From Gallaecimonas mangrovi (GTDB taxonomy: Bacteria; Pseudomonadota; Gammaproteobacteria; Enterobacterales; Gallaecimonadaceae), in NCBI RefSeq assembly GCF_003367375.1, contig NZ_CP031416.1:2921501-2985500 (forward strand): a DNA stretch of 64,000 nucleotides. The letters run 5' to 3'. The position numbers and the translations under genes are program-made. Each line of letters begins with the position of its first letter. The stretch's first letter is position 1. Under the pieces are notes generated by a model. The model saw only the letters and a list, made by a program, of their open reading frames with translations, was not told where the DNA came from and searched no databases. Of this stretch, positions 9,500 to 17,096 are shown one piece after another.

Positions 9500-10771
9500 T
9501 TGGACGACATATCGACGGGTACCTTAGTTATTACACTAGTGGTATTCATCTTGATCTCAGCTTTTTTCTCAAGCTCAGAGACCGCCATGATGTCGCTAAA
9601 CCGTTATCGGTTGCGCCATCTCACCAAGGAAGGACATAAAAGCGCCGAACGCGCCAGCGAAATGCTGGAACGCCCCGATCGCCTGATTGGCCTTATCCTC
9701 ATCGGTAATAACCTGGTTAATATTGGTGCCTCAGCCATTGCCACCATTTTGGGTGAACGCTGGCTAGGCGGCCTGGGCATTTTGCTGGCCACCATTGCTT
9801 TGACCCTGGCCGTGTTGTTATTTGCCGAAGTGACGCCGAAAACGCTGGCCGCCCTTTATCCTGAAAAAGTGGCCTTTCCTGTTTCTATTATTTTGAAAGT
9901 GCTGCTGCGGGTGTTCTATCCGCTGGTGTGGATAGTCAACGCCATATCCAACGGCATGCTGGCGCTGCTGCGCATTCGCCCACATTCCATGACTGGCGAC
10001 AGCTTATCGAGTGAAGAGCTGCGTACCGTTGTGGCCGAAGCCAGTGCCATGATCCCAAGGCGTCACCGCGACATGCTGGTGTCGATACTGGACCTTGAAA
10101 AGGTGCAGGTTGAAGATGTTATGACGCCGCGCTCAGACATCAAGGGCATTGATATCAATGATGATTGGAACGATATCGTCAAGCAGCTCACCCATGCCCA
10201 GCACACCCGGTTATTGCTGTTTAGAGACAACATTGATGATGCCGTCGGCTTTGTGCATGCCCGCGACGCGCTGCGCTTATTGTCGAAAAACCAGTTCACT
10301 AAATCAGCGCTGCTGCGGGCGGTACGGGAAATTTATTTTATTCCCGAAGGCACCCCGCTAAACGTGCAACTCTTAAAGTTCCAACGCAACAAAGAGCGTG
10401 TTGGCCTAGTGGTTGACGAATACGGTGATATTCAAGGTTTGGTGACCTTAGAAGATATTCTTGAAGAGATTGTTGGCGATTTCACCACCGACCAAGCACC
10501 GTCGGTACATGACGAAATTGTGCCGCAGCCAGATGGCTCTTACTTAGTTGAAGGTGGTATTTCCCTTCGTGAACTCAATAAAGAGATGAACTGGGATTTT
10601 CCCACCGATGGGCCCAAAACCCTGAACGGACTCATTCTTGAGTACTTAGAAGAGATACCAGAGGCCAATATTTCTGTGCGCCTTGCCGGCTACCCGATGG
10701 AGATAGTCGATGTGAAGGACAACATGGTAAAAACGGCCCGTATCCTGCCGCAGTTTAAAAAAGCCAGTTAA
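9500..10771 (+). CDS. corB: CNNM/CorB-type magnesium transport protein
   Basis: The 423-residue product has an N-terminal DUF21 (CNNM) membrane domain (about residues 5-180: ISAFFSSSETAMMSLNRYRL, LIGNNLVNIGASAIAT, FAEVTPKTLAALYPEKVA). Two CBS domains follow (about 200-330; VEDVMTPRSDI, GLVTLEDILEEIVGDF), then a CorC/HlyC domain (about 345-420). The family takes part in Mg2+/Co2+ efflux; E. coli YfjD is the homologue. The start is TTG 9500, with AGGA nine bases upstream and no ATG nearby. Confidence 0.9.
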   Translation: MDDISTGTLVITLVVFILISAFFSSSETAMMSLNRYRLRHLTKEGHKSAERASEMLERPDRLIGLILIGNNLVNIGASAIATILGERWLGGLGILLATIALTLAVLLFAEVTPKTLAALYPEKVAFPVSIILKVLLRVFYPLVWIVNAISNGMLALLRIRPHSMTGDSLSSEELRTVVAEASAMIPRRHRDMLVSILDLEKVQVEDVMTPRSDIKGIDINDDWNDIVKQLTHAQHTRLLLFRDNIDDAVGFVHARDALRLLSKNQFTKSALLRAVREIYFIPEGTPLNVQLLKFQRNKERVGLVVDEYGDIQGLVTLEDILEEIVGDFTTDQAPSVHDEIVPQPDGSYLVEGGISLRELNKEMNWDFPTDGPKTLNGLILEYLEEIPEANISVRLAGYPMEIVDVKDNMVKTARILPQFKKAS

Positions 10772-10772
10772 G

Positions 10773-10798
10773 AAAAGGCCGCAATTGCGGCCTTTTTT
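10773..10798. terminator. Bidirectional terminator between corB and the transglycosylase gene
   Basis: AAAAGGCCGCAATTGCGGCCTTTT is a near-perfect palindrome ending in six T on the plus strand. It lies between two convergent genes. Confidence 0.85.
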
Positions 10799-10805
10799 AT
10801 GGTCA

Positions 10806-11405
10806 CTAAAACCAATCCCAGAAGCCTTTTTTAAGGTCGTCTTTACAGCCCCAGTATTGCTTGGCAAAAAGCTTGGCGCGGTGCTCAACTTTGCGGGCCA
10901 CCTTCTTCAGCCACGGCTTTTTATTGTAGGTTTTCTTAATATAACCGCCCCAGCCTTCGTGGTAAGCCAGGTATTGGCCGTAAGCGTCCCACTTGGATAA
11001 ACCGGTAAGCTGATGGGATTTGTAGATATACCAGCCCATAAAATCGAGGGCGTCGTCAAAATCGTCGCGGTCAGCGCCCCAGTTGTCGGTTTCACGCATG
11101 TAGTCTTCCCAGGTGTCATCTTTGGCCTGGGCATAACCGTAGGCACTGGATACCCTGCCCCAGGGAATAAACCCCAGCAGATAATCACGCGGCGGTAAGG
11201 CGTCGTAACGAAAGCTCGATTCCTGGTAGAGAATGGCAAAAAGCACATGCGGTGGCACACCCCATTTGGCCTTTACGTCCATGGCGGCATCGTACCAATC
11301 GTCTTTTTCCCTAAAGATGGAACACAGGTTATTGGGGTTCTTTGGCGGTGCCGTGGCGCAACCTGTCATAAAAAGCAGCGGCAACAGCAAAAGAATTATC
11401 TTCAT
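10806..11405 (-). CDS. Lipoprotein lytic transglycosylase, SLT domain
   Basis: The 199-residue product starts with a lipoprotein signal (MKIILLLLPLLFMTGCATA, lipobox MTGC, Cys16). The SLT domain contains the catalytic glutamate in ILYQESSFRYDA, followed by SSAYGYAQAKDDTW, which corresponds to the GLMQ-type block, and AYHEGWGGY. It would cleave peptidoglycan glycan strands without water, anchored in the outer membrane. The size and layout fit EmtA/MltE-like or Slt-like small enzymes. I give no symbol because orthology is uncertain. Confidence 0.88.
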   Translation of the reverse strand: MKIILLLLPLLFMTGCATAPPKNPNNLCSIFREKDDWYDAAMDVKAKWGVPPHVLFAILYQESSFRYDALPPRDYLLGFIPWGRVSSAYGYAQAKDDTWEDYMRETDNWGADRDDFDDALDFMGWYIYKSHQLTGLSKWDAYGQYLAYHEGWGGYIKKTYNKKPWLKKVARKVEHRAKLFAKQYWGCKDDLKKGFWDWF

Positions 11406-11449
11406 TTACAACGTCTTCCAATTTTATTGTGAAAAAGTGCTAACGCTGG

Positions 11450-11477
11450 CGAACTTTCACAAGGCAGGGACCTCTAA
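11450..11477 (+). promoter_or_regulatory. Sigma-E-type promoter of small RNA candidate 1
   Basis: GAACTT (11451-11456) is followed after 16 bases by TCTAA (11473-11477). The sigma-E consensus, from knowledge of E. coli, is GGAACTT, a spacer of about 16 bases, then TCTGA/TCAAA. Transcription should start near 11484. Confidence 0.6.
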
Positions 11478-11483
11478 CCTAAT

Positions 11484-11548
11484 GCAAGCAGCAAAACTTT
11501 TCATGTCATATCCCTGATGGGAGGCTTTAATAGCCTCCCTTTTTTTTT
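11484..11548 (+). ncRNA. Candidate sigma-E-dependent small RNA, copy 1
   Basis: The predicted transcript is about 65 nt. It starts six to seven bases after a sigma-E-like -10 element and ends at a terminator: GGGAGGC (11519-11525) pairs with GCCTCCC (11533-11539), then nine T. The unpaired 5' part contains AAGCAGCAAA, TTTTCATG and TCCCTG, all shared with copy 2. I find no credible open frame. Sigma-E small RNAs such as MicA, RybB and VrrA use an unstructured 5' end to silence outer-membrane protein mRNAs with Hfq. This RNA has that shape but not their sequence. I infer a similar role. The 3' overlap of its upstream region with the transglycosylase promoter is a possible complication. Confidence 0.6.
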
Positions 11549-11593
11549 ATCCTGGCGTCAAACTGAACGAAAAAACCTTTCCAACAACATCCG

Positions 11594-11621
11594 GGAACTA
11601 ATCCTTAAGGCGCCACTCTGA
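11594..11621 (+). promoter_or_regulatory. Sigma-E-type promoter of small RNA candidate 2
   Basis: GGAACTA (11594-11600), 16 bases, then TCTGA (11617-11621), an exact -10 match. Spacing is the same as in copy 1 and in the element upstream of uppP. Confidence 0.65.
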
Positions 11622-11627
11622 ATACCT

Positions 11628-11694
11628 GAAAGCAGCAAACTTTCTTTTTCATGACATCTTCCCTGTAAGGAGGCCTCTGGCCTCCTCTTTTTTT
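11628..11694 (+). ncRNA. Candidate sigma-E-dependent small RNA, copy 2
   Basis: The predicted transcript is about 67 nt and lies 80 bases after copy 1. The terminator stem AGGAGGCC (11668-11675) pairs with GGCCTCCT (11679-11686), then C and seven T. Shared blocks with copy 1 are AAGCAGCAAA, TTTTCATG and TCCCTG in the same order, while the loop and outer stem differ. That pattern suggests an old tandem duplication with compensating change. It ends 41 bases before the trans-sulfuration gene, so an alternative reading is a leader or attenuator for that gene. Two complete promoter-terminator units make independent RNAs more likely. Confidence 0.6.
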
Positions 11695-11735
11695 ATCTGT
11701 ATGCTGTTAGCATCCCAAGCACTACCGAGGTCAGG

Positions 11736-12860
11736 ATGCGCAAGAAAACCGCCCTAATCCATGGACAGCATATCAACGATCCCATGGGTTCTATTAGTCC
11801 CCCTATTTATCAAAGCAGTTCCTTTACCCACATCGGCAACGAAAGCGAGTTTCGCTATAGCCGCGGTGGCAATCCTACCCGCCAAAATCTCGAAGAGTTA
11901 ATTGCGCATCTTGAAGGTGGCGACCGCGGCTTTGCCTTTGCTACCGGTATGGCAGCAATTACCACCGTAATGATGATGCTCAAAAGCGGTGATGAACTGG
12001 TGGTTTGCGCTGACATCTACGGCGGCACCTTCAGGGTTATCGAACAAGTGCTGAGCCAGATGAACGTGGCGATACGGTTCGTTGATGCATCCAATGTTGA
12101 GGCCGTGCGTCAAGCGGTAAGCCCCAAAACCAAGATGCTTTATGTCGAAACCCCGTCCAACCCGCTGCTAAAAATTACCGACATTGCCGCCATGGCAGAA
12201 ATTGCCAAGGCCCATCAAATTCCGCTGGTGGCGGATAACACCTTTGCCACGCCCTACTGGCAAAACCCGCTAGCCCATGGCGCCGATATCGTGATCCACA
12301 GTGCGACCAAGTACCTGGGCGGCCACTCCGACTTGATGGCCGGTTTAGTGGTTACCCGTGACGATATCTACGGAAAACGCGTCAAGCAGCTACAAAACAC
12401 CATTGGCGCTGTGTTGGGCCCACAGGATAGCTTTTTGCTGATTCGCGGCATACGCACCCTTGGGCTGCGCATGGAAGCCATTGAAGCCAATACCCGGGTA
12501 TTGGCCGACTGGCTGCAAGCACATCCGGCTGTGAAAAAGATCTATTACCCGGGCTTTGCCGAAACGGCGGATAAAGCCGTTCACGAAAAGCAGTGCTCAG
12601 GCTATGGCGGGGTAATTTCTATTGAACTAGCAAGCCAGGAAAAGGCTGAGGAAATGGCCAAACGCTGCCGCTACTTTGTGTTAGCCGACAGCTTGGGCGC
12701 CGTAGAAAGCATGCTGAACATCTCCGCGCAAATGAGCCACGGGTCTTTCCCGGTTAAAGAACGCTTGGCACTTGGCATTACCGACAGCCTGGTGAGATTG
12801 TCGGTTGGTATCGAGGATGTTGAAGATTTAAAAGAGGACTTAGCCCAAGCGCTTGCCTAA
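11736..12860 (+). CDS. Trans-sulfuration PLP enzyme (cystathionine gamma-synthase / gamma-lyase / beta-lyase family)
   Basis: The 374-residue product is a Cys/Met-metabolism PLP enzyme. It shows SSSFTHIG and the YSRGGNPTRQNLEELIAHLE block, ATGMAAI for phosphate binding, VADNTFATPYW, and the PLP lysine in HSATKYLGGHSD. Enzymes of this fold either join homoserine esters with cysteine or cleave cystathionine or homocysteine. Sequence alone does not settle which; MetB or MccB-like activity is plausible. ATG 11736 has GAGG five bases upstream. It is convergent with gshA, and both work in sulfur amino-acid/thiol metabolism. Confidence 0.88.
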   Translation: MRKKTALIHGQHINDPMGSISPPIYQSSSFTHIGNESEFRYSRGGNPTRQNLEELIAHLEGGDRGFAFATGMAAITTVMMMLKSGDELVVCADIYGGTFRVIEQVLSQMNVAIRFVDASNVEAVRQAVSPKTKMLYVETPSNPLLKITDIAAMAEIAKAHQIPLVADNTFATPYWQNPLAHGADIVIHSATKYLGGHSDLMAGLVVTRDDIYGKRVKQLQNTIGAVLGPQDSFLLIRGIRTLGLRMEAIEANTRVLADWLQAHPAVKKIYYPGFAETADKAVHEKQCSGYGGVISIELASQEKAEEMAKRCRYFVLADSLGAVESMLNISAQMSHGSFPVKERLALGITDSLVRLSVGIEDVEDLKEDLAQALA

Positions 12861-12889
12861 AAAAAGCCCCGCAGTTGCGGGGCTTTTTT
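12859..12889. terminator. Bidirectional terminator between the PLP enzyme and gshA
   Basis: AAAAAAGCCCCGCA pairs perfectly with TGCGGGGCTTTTTT around GT. It lies between two convergent genes and works on both strands. Confidence 0.9.
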
Positions 12890-12890
12890 A

Positions 12891-14462
12891 TCAGGCTACA
12901 CCTTGAGAGAGGTCGCTAAAGTAATCGGCCAGGAAATCATCAAAGCTTTCGCTGTCGCTGGCTTCAAGTTCCGCTTGCGCCTTTAAAGAACGCTCGGTCT
13001 CTGCGTCAAAGAATGCTTCGCTCCAGCGTTCATAAGCGCGGCCCAATAGCGCTTCTCGGTGCGCCTCGGCCAGGGTAACCCCAAGCTTACCGCTGGTATG
13101 GGATTTCAGTGCCACCAAGATCCGCGCTGACGGCGTTAGGGTTGGGTCGGCAATTTTAGCTTGCTGCTCTTTAAGGCTATTTTGATAGCCATGGCCGCCT
13201 TGCTGCGCATCTAAGCCTTCGGCAATACGCTGCCAAACCGGCATCAGTTCAGCAAACCAGTCATCCATGGAAATGGCTTGGCCCTTTTGGGTCAGCATCA
13301 GCCCGGGTTTGCGCCCTTCAAGCACCGTGGCCTGGAAGTTTTTCAGGTTCTCATTCCACTGCGTGTTATCAAGGGGCTCGGCATCTAACAACAGGCAACC
13401 CAGCAAGAAAATGTCCATAAAGCGCACGGTGTTAATATCAACGCCGGTTGGGCTAAAGGGGTCCACGTCTAGTGCCCGCACTTCAATATATTGCACGCCG
13501 CCACGAGCCAGGGCTTCTGTGGGTTTTTCGCCGCGCTCGGTTACCCGTTTGGGACGAATGGGGGCGTAGAGTTCGTTTTCAATTTGCAGCAAGTTGCTGT
13601 TGAGCTGGCGATATTCACCGTCAACCTTAACGCCTATCTTGGCAAATTCTTCACTGGGCTGAGCGATGACTTGGCGAAGATCGCGAATATAACCTTCGAT
13701 GCTGTTGTGATCGATGCGCAGGCCCGCTTGCGCGGAGCTGGTATAACCAAGATCGGATAGCCGCAACGAGGTGGCATAAGGCATATACAAACTGCCTGAC
13801 GCGCTTTTTTCAAATGCCAAGTGATGCTTTTGGCCACATAAAAAGGAGCCACAAAGAGCAGGCGAGGCGCCAAACAAATAAGGCAACACCCACACCAAAC
13901 GCCGGTAATTGCGCAGCAGGCCCATATAAGCTGACGATTGGTCACCATCTGGCCAGTGCTGCCAAAAACCCTCTGGCAAGGAGAAGTTGTAATGGACACC
14001 GGCAATTAACTGCATCACCGGCCCATAGCGATTCTTCAAGCCTTCCCGGTAAACCCGCTTCATGCGGCCAATGTTGGACTGGCCAAAGTCAGCCAGGGGA
14101 ATTTGTTTTGGGTCCTTGATATAGCAAGGCATCGACAAGGGCCACAGGCGCTCTTGCCCAAGGTGCTTGAAGGTATAAACATGAATATCGGTAAGCGATG
14201 CCATTAACTCATCAACTGAATCCGTCACCGGCGTGATGAACTCCATCAAGTTCTCAGCAAAATCGGTGGTGATAAATTCGTTGGTCAGGCTCGCACCTAA
14301 CGCCTTGGGATGTGGCGTCAGCGCCATAGTGCCTTGTGGCTCAATGCGCAGCGCTTCACGTTCTACACCACGCTTTGGCGCAAATAACAGGGGCAATGCA
14401 TCCTGGGCCGCCAATGCATCGAGGCGGCGTTGCAACTGGTTCAGCAAAGAAAACCTTCCCAT
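12891..14462 (-). CDS. gshA: Glutamate-cysteine ligase
   Basis: The 523-residue GshA makes gamma-glutamylcysteine, the first and limiting step of glutathione synthesis. Family text includes GVEREALRI near the N-terminus, TTDFAENLMEFITP, the MKRVYREGLKNRYG block and GVQYIEVRALDVDPF. The length fits the proteobacterial type 1 enzyme (about 518 residues). It is a single gene, and the shared upstream region with gltP is about 225 bases. Confidence 0.96.
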   Translation of the reverse strand: MGRFSLLNQLQRRLDALAAQDALPLLFAPKRGVEREALRIEPQGTMALTPHPKALGASLTNEFITTDFAENLMEFITPVTDSVDELMASLTDIHVYTFKHLGQERLWPLSMPCYIKDPKQIPLADFGQSNIGRMKRVYREGLKNRYGPVMQLIAGVHYNFSLPEGFWQHWPDGDQSSAYMGLLRNYRRLVWVLPYLFGASPALCGSFLCGQKHHLAFEKSASGSLYMPYATSLRLSDLGYTSSAQAGLRIDHNSIEGYIRDLRQVIAQPSEEFAKIGVKVDGEYRQLNSNLLQIENELYAPIRPKRVTERGEKPTEALARGGVQYIEVRALDVDPFSPTGVDINTVRFMDIFLLGCLLLDAEPLDNTQWNENLKNFQATVLEGRKPGLMLTQKGQAISMDDWFAELMPVWQRIAEGLDAQQGGHGYQNSLKEQQAKIADPTLTPSARILVALKSHTSGKLGVTLAEAHREALLGRAYERWSEAFFDAETERSLKAQAELEASDSESFDDFLADYFSDLSQGVA

Positions 14463-14562
14463 TTATGCCGGGTCGCAAGAAAAAACCTTGGTGTTTAACC
14501 CCGGCAGGCCATTACCAAGTGGCTAAGCGTAATGCCTCTAGCGGTCCTGATGCAAAAGCTTT

Positions 14563-14578
14563 TGTGATTACGATCACT
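14563..14578. promoter_or_regulatory. CRP-type binding site upstream of gltP
   Basis: TGTGA, six bases, TCACT matches the CRP half-site pair TGTGA-N6-TCACA in nine of ten bases. It lies about 110-125 bases upstream of the gltP start and in the divergent gap with gshA. Cyclic-AMP control of a carbon/nitrogen transporter would make sense but is inferred. Confidence 0.55.
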
Positions 14579-14688
14579 GCCCTTACCTGTATTTAACAAT
14601 TTGTTCTTAGCTTAGATCGTATCTGAATTGGCCCAAGCGCGGCGAACTCCCTACTATCGCTCTTTTGACATTAGGGGTGGGTAACATC

Positions 14689-15930
14689 ATGTTTGCGTTT
14701 TGGAATCGCTTTGCACTTTGGCAAAAAGTGCTGGCCGGTTTTGTTTTAGGGATTTTGGCAGGGGTATTACTCGGTGATAAAGCCGATTACTTAAAGCCCT
14801 TGGGCGATGCCTTTATTCGCCTGATTAAAATGCTGGTGGTACCGCTTATTTTATTTGCCATTGTCAGTTCGGTAACAGCCATGGGCGGTGGCGACAACCT
14901 AAAACGTTTAGGCCTTAAAACCATTGGCCTGTTTTTGTTTACCGCCCTCATTGCCTCGGTTTTGGGCATGGTGATTGGTAGCCTTTTTAATTGGGATTTT
15001 GGCAAGCAGCTGATACCCGGCGACTTCACCCCCAAGCATATTCCGTCTGTTAGCCAGGTTTTCCTCGATTTTCTGCCCGCCAACCCCGTTAAAGCCATGG
15101 CTGATGGCAACATTCTACAACTCATTGTCTTTGCCGCTTTGGTCGGTATTGCTATCAATGTGGTGGGTGAAAAAGCCGAGCCGGTTAAAAAGTTTGCCCA
15201 AGCAGGCAGTGAGGTGATGTTCCAAATCACCCGCTTTGTTATCCAGCTGACCCCCATTGGGGTATTTGGCCTGATGTCTTGGGTGGTTGGCGCCTATGGC
15301 TTATCGGCACTGCTGCCTTTAGCCAAATTTGTGGCAGCTATTTACATTGCCTGCCTTATTCACATTGTTGTGGTCTACGGCGGCTTGGTAAAACTGGCCG
15401 GCTTTAGCCCCATCCGTTTTTTCAAAGCCATTTTCCCGGCGCAGATGGTCGCCTTTACCACCTCATCAAGCTATGGCACCTTGCCGATGTCCACTAAAGT
15501 GGTGACAGAAAACCTGCATGTTACCCCCAAATACAGCAGCTTTGTGCTGCCACTGGGGGCCACCATTAACATGGATGGCTGCGGCGGTATCTACCCGGCG
15601 ATAAGCGCGATTTTTATTGCCCACATATACGGCATTCCGCTGGACTGGACCCAGTACCTGATGATTGCCCTCACCGCGACCCTGGCGTCTGTGGGCACCG
15701 CTGGCGTACCCGGTACCGCCATGGTTATGCTTACCGTTACCCTGAACGCCGTTGGCCTGCCGTTAGAAGGCATTGCCTTTATTGCTGCTATCGACCGAAT
15801 TCTCGATATGATCCGCACTGCCACCAACGTCACCGGCGACATGATGGTGGCCCTGGTGGTGGGTAAGAGCGAACAGCAAGTTGATATGGCCCGCACCCAA
15901 GCGCTGCCCGAAAACGCCCAAAGCGCCTAA
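14689..15930 (+). CDS. gltP: Dicarboxylate/amino-acid:cation symporter, GltP type
   Basis: The 413-residue member of the DAACS family has eight membrane helices plus two re-entrant loops. The serine-rich hairpin FTTSSSYGTLPMS and the helix-7 motif NMDGCGG, which binds cation and substrate, are present, as is DRILDMIRTATNVTGD in helix 8. It imports glutamate/aspartate or C4-dicarboxylates. A TTG frame begins at 14665, but ATG 14689 has a GGGGTGGG ribosome site, so I start there. A CRP-like site is upstream and a strong terminator follows. Confidence 0.9.
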   Translation: MFAFWNRFALWQKVLAGFVLGILAGVLLGDKADYLKPLGDAFIRLIKMLVVPLILFAIVSSVTAMGGGDNLKRLGLKTIGLFLFTALIASVLGMVIGSLFNWDFGKQLIPGDFTPKHIPSVSQVFLDFLPANPVKAMADGNILQLIVFAALVGIAINVVGEKAEPVKKFAQAGSEVMFQITRFVIQLTPIGVFGLMSWVVGAYGLSALLPLAKFVAAIYIACLIHIVVVYGGLVKLAGFSPIRFFKAIFPAQMVAFTTSSSYGTLPMSTKVVTENLHVTPKYSSFVLPLGATINMDGCGGIYPAISAIFIAHIYGIPLDWTQYLMIALTATLASVGTAGVPGTAMVMLTVTLNAVGLPLEGIAFIAAIDRILDMIRTATNVTGDMMVALVVGKSEQQVDMARTQALPENAQSA

Positions 15931-15947
15931 ACTGCATTCATAGAGTC

Positions 15948-15984
15948 AATAAGGCGCTAAGCCTCTGGCTTAGCGCCTTATTTT
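15948..15984 (+). terminator. Terminator of gltP
   Basis: AATAAGGCGCTAAGCC pairs perfectly with GGCTTAGCGCCTTATT around TCT. The stem of 16 pairs is followed by TTT. It also separates gltP from the small membrane-protein gene. Confidence 0.8.
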
Positions 15985-15997
15985 ATATGGGAGCACC

Positions 15998-16171
15998 ATG
16001 AGTAAACTGTTTTTGATACCGCTGGTGCTATGTGTCATTTGGTACATAGTGATGCGCCAGTTCGCTATTCCCTTTGAAAAGGGCCGCAAGGGGTTTTACT
16101 GGATCATAGGTTTGAGCGCTTTCATCATTGCCTTTATGACGCTGATGCTAAAACTCACCGCAACGCAATAA
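15998..16171 (+). CDS. Small two-helix membrane protein, 57 residues
   Basis: ATG 15998 follows TGGGAGCACC, which supplies a GGGAG ribosome site at good spacing. The product has two hydrophobic segments (about residues 4-19, FLIPLVLCVIWYIV; and 34-52, YWIIGLSAFIIAFMTLM) around a basic loop (FEKGRKG), and ends LKLTATQ. I recognise no family. Terminators on both sides make it a separate unit or a gltP read-through gene. Coding status rests on the ribosome site, the hydrophobic pattern and a stop right before a strong terminator. Confidence 0.65.
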   Translation: MSKLFLIPLVLCVIWYIVMRQFAIPFEKGRKGFYWIIGLSAFIIAFMTLMLKLTATQ

Positions 16172-16174
16172 CGC

Positions 16175-16204
16175 AAAAAGCCCGCTCATTGAGCGGGCTT
16201 TTTT
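16175..16204. terminator. Bidirectional terminator between the small membrane gene and the tRNA cluster
   Basis: AAAAAGCCCGCTC pairs with GAGCGGGCTTTTT around ATT. On the minus strand it ends the tRNA transcript, and on the plus strand the small gene. Confidence 0.85.
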
Positions 16205-16209
16205 GAAGA

Positions 16210-16286
16210 TGGCGCGACCGGGAGGACTCGAACCTCCAACCGCCTGGTTCGTAGCCAGGTACTCTATCCAGTTGAGCTACGGTCGC
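16210..16286 (-). tRNA. tRNA-Arg (anticodon ACG), copy 1
   Basis: This 77-base cloverleaf has acceptor stem GCGACCG/CGGTCGC, anticodon stem CCTGG/CCAGG with loop CTACGAA, T-loop GTTCGAGTC and encoded CCA. It is the last gene of the minus-strand tRNA cluster and is identical to copy 2. Confidence 0.97.
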
Positions 16287-16312
16287 AGAAGTTGGGTTGT
16301 GTTTTATCTGAA

Positions 16313-16389
16313 TGGCGCGACCGGGAGGACTCGAACCTCCAACCGCCTGGTTCGTAGCCAGGTACTCTATCCAGTTGAGCTACGGTCGC
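16313..16389 (-). tRNA. tRNA-Arg (anticodon ACG), copy 2
   Basis: Same 77-base sequence as copy 1, with CCA encoded. It lies 26 bases away from copy 1, so the two are probably cut from one precursor. Confidence 0.97.
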
Positions 16390-16445
16390 AGTCTTCAGAC
16401 AAAAAACGCTTACCAATGGTAAGCGCTATTCAACACATTTCAAGA

Positions 16446-16522
16446 TGGCGCGACCAGGAGGACTCGAACCTCCAACCGCCTGGTTCGTAGCCAGGTACTC
16501 TATCCAGTTGAGCTATGGTCGC
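16446..16522 (-). tRNA. tRNA-Arg (anticodon ACG), copy 3 with changed acceptor pair
   Basis: It is identical to the other two except that acceptor pair 7-66 is A-U instead of G-C (GCGACCA/TGGTCGC). The paired change keeps the stem intact, so the gene is functional by this test. CCA is encoded. It lies 15 bases downstream of tRNA-Ser. Confidence 0.97.
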
Positions 16523-16537
16523 ATCTTGAAGTGTCGA

Positions 16538-16628
16538 TGGCGGTGAGGGGGGGATTCGAACCCCCGATGGGCTTTTGACCCATACTCCCTTAGCAGGGGA
16601 GCGCCTTCAGCCTCTCGGCCACCTCACC
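16538..16628 (-). tRNA. tRNA-Ser (anticodon GCT)
   Basis: This 91-base class II tRNA has acceptor GGTGAGG/CCTCACC, anticodon loop within CTCCCCTGCTAAGGGAG, a long variable arm (TATGGGTCAAAAGCCCATC region), T-loop GTTCGAATC and encoded CCA. It is first in the tRNA cluster, downstream of csrA, an arrangement common in gammaproteobacteria. Confidence 0.97.
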
Positions 16629-16723
16629 TCGACGGATGCGAATATTACCGGAACGACTTCGCAAGTCAAACCCTTTTTCCCTAAGGAGGTATCGGTTGCG
16701 CAGCCTTTAAACAATGCGGATAC

Positions 16724-16756
16724 AAAAACGGCAACCTCGTTGAAAAGGTTGCCGTT
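16724..16756 (-). terminator. Terminator of csrA
   Basis: AACGGCAACCT pairs with AGGTTGCCGTT around an eight-base loop. Five T follow on the minus strand. Confidence 0.75.
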
Positions 16757-16783
16757 ACAAGGAATCGACAGAAGAAGATGCAA

Positions 16784-16978
16784 TCAGTAGTTGCCGTTTG
16801 GATCTTCAGGATCCTTCTCTGCCTGGATACGTTGGTAGATCTCTTCACGGTGAACAGAGACTTCCTTAGGTGCATTCACACCGATACGCACCTGGTTACC
16901 TTTAACACCCAGTACCGTTACGGTGACTTCGTCACCAATCATCAGAGTTTCGCCAACACGGCGAGTCAGAATCAGCAT
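16784..16978 (-). CDS. csrA: Carbon storage regulator CsrA
   Basis: The 64-residue protein starts [29 protein letters not shown]-type sequence and contains [22 protein letters not shown], the RNA-binding edge with Arg44. CsrA dimers bind GGA motifs near ribosome sites and control carbon storage, motility and biofilm. BarA, whose pathway drives the CsrA-sequestering RNAs in relatives, is also encoded in this window at 58.2 kb. Position between lysC and tRNA-Ser is canonical. Confidence 0.98.
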   Translation of the reverse strand: MLILTRRVGETLMIGDEVTVTVLGVKGNQVRIGVNAPKEVSVHREEIYQRIQAEKDPEDPNGNY

Positions 16979-17096
16979 CGCTTTGCTCCTTGCAATGAAA
17001 GCCGCTCAAATTGCTTCATTCGTAGCTTAGTATAAAGCCAACCCCTTGAAGCTCAAGAAAATTGGCTGAACATTCACCTGAAGGTCAGTCTTGCCA

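Noticed and set aside
11427-11462. TTGTGAA...TTCACAA inverted repeat around the small RNA 1 promoter
   Set aside because: The 22-base separation does not fit CRP or another dimeric site I know, and the arms overlap the -35 element; probably chance.
16210-16522. Three near-identical 77-base blocks with spacers, resembling a repeat array
   Set aside because: Each block folds as tRNA-Arg(ACG) with encoded CCA; this is a tRNA cluster, not a CRISPR array.
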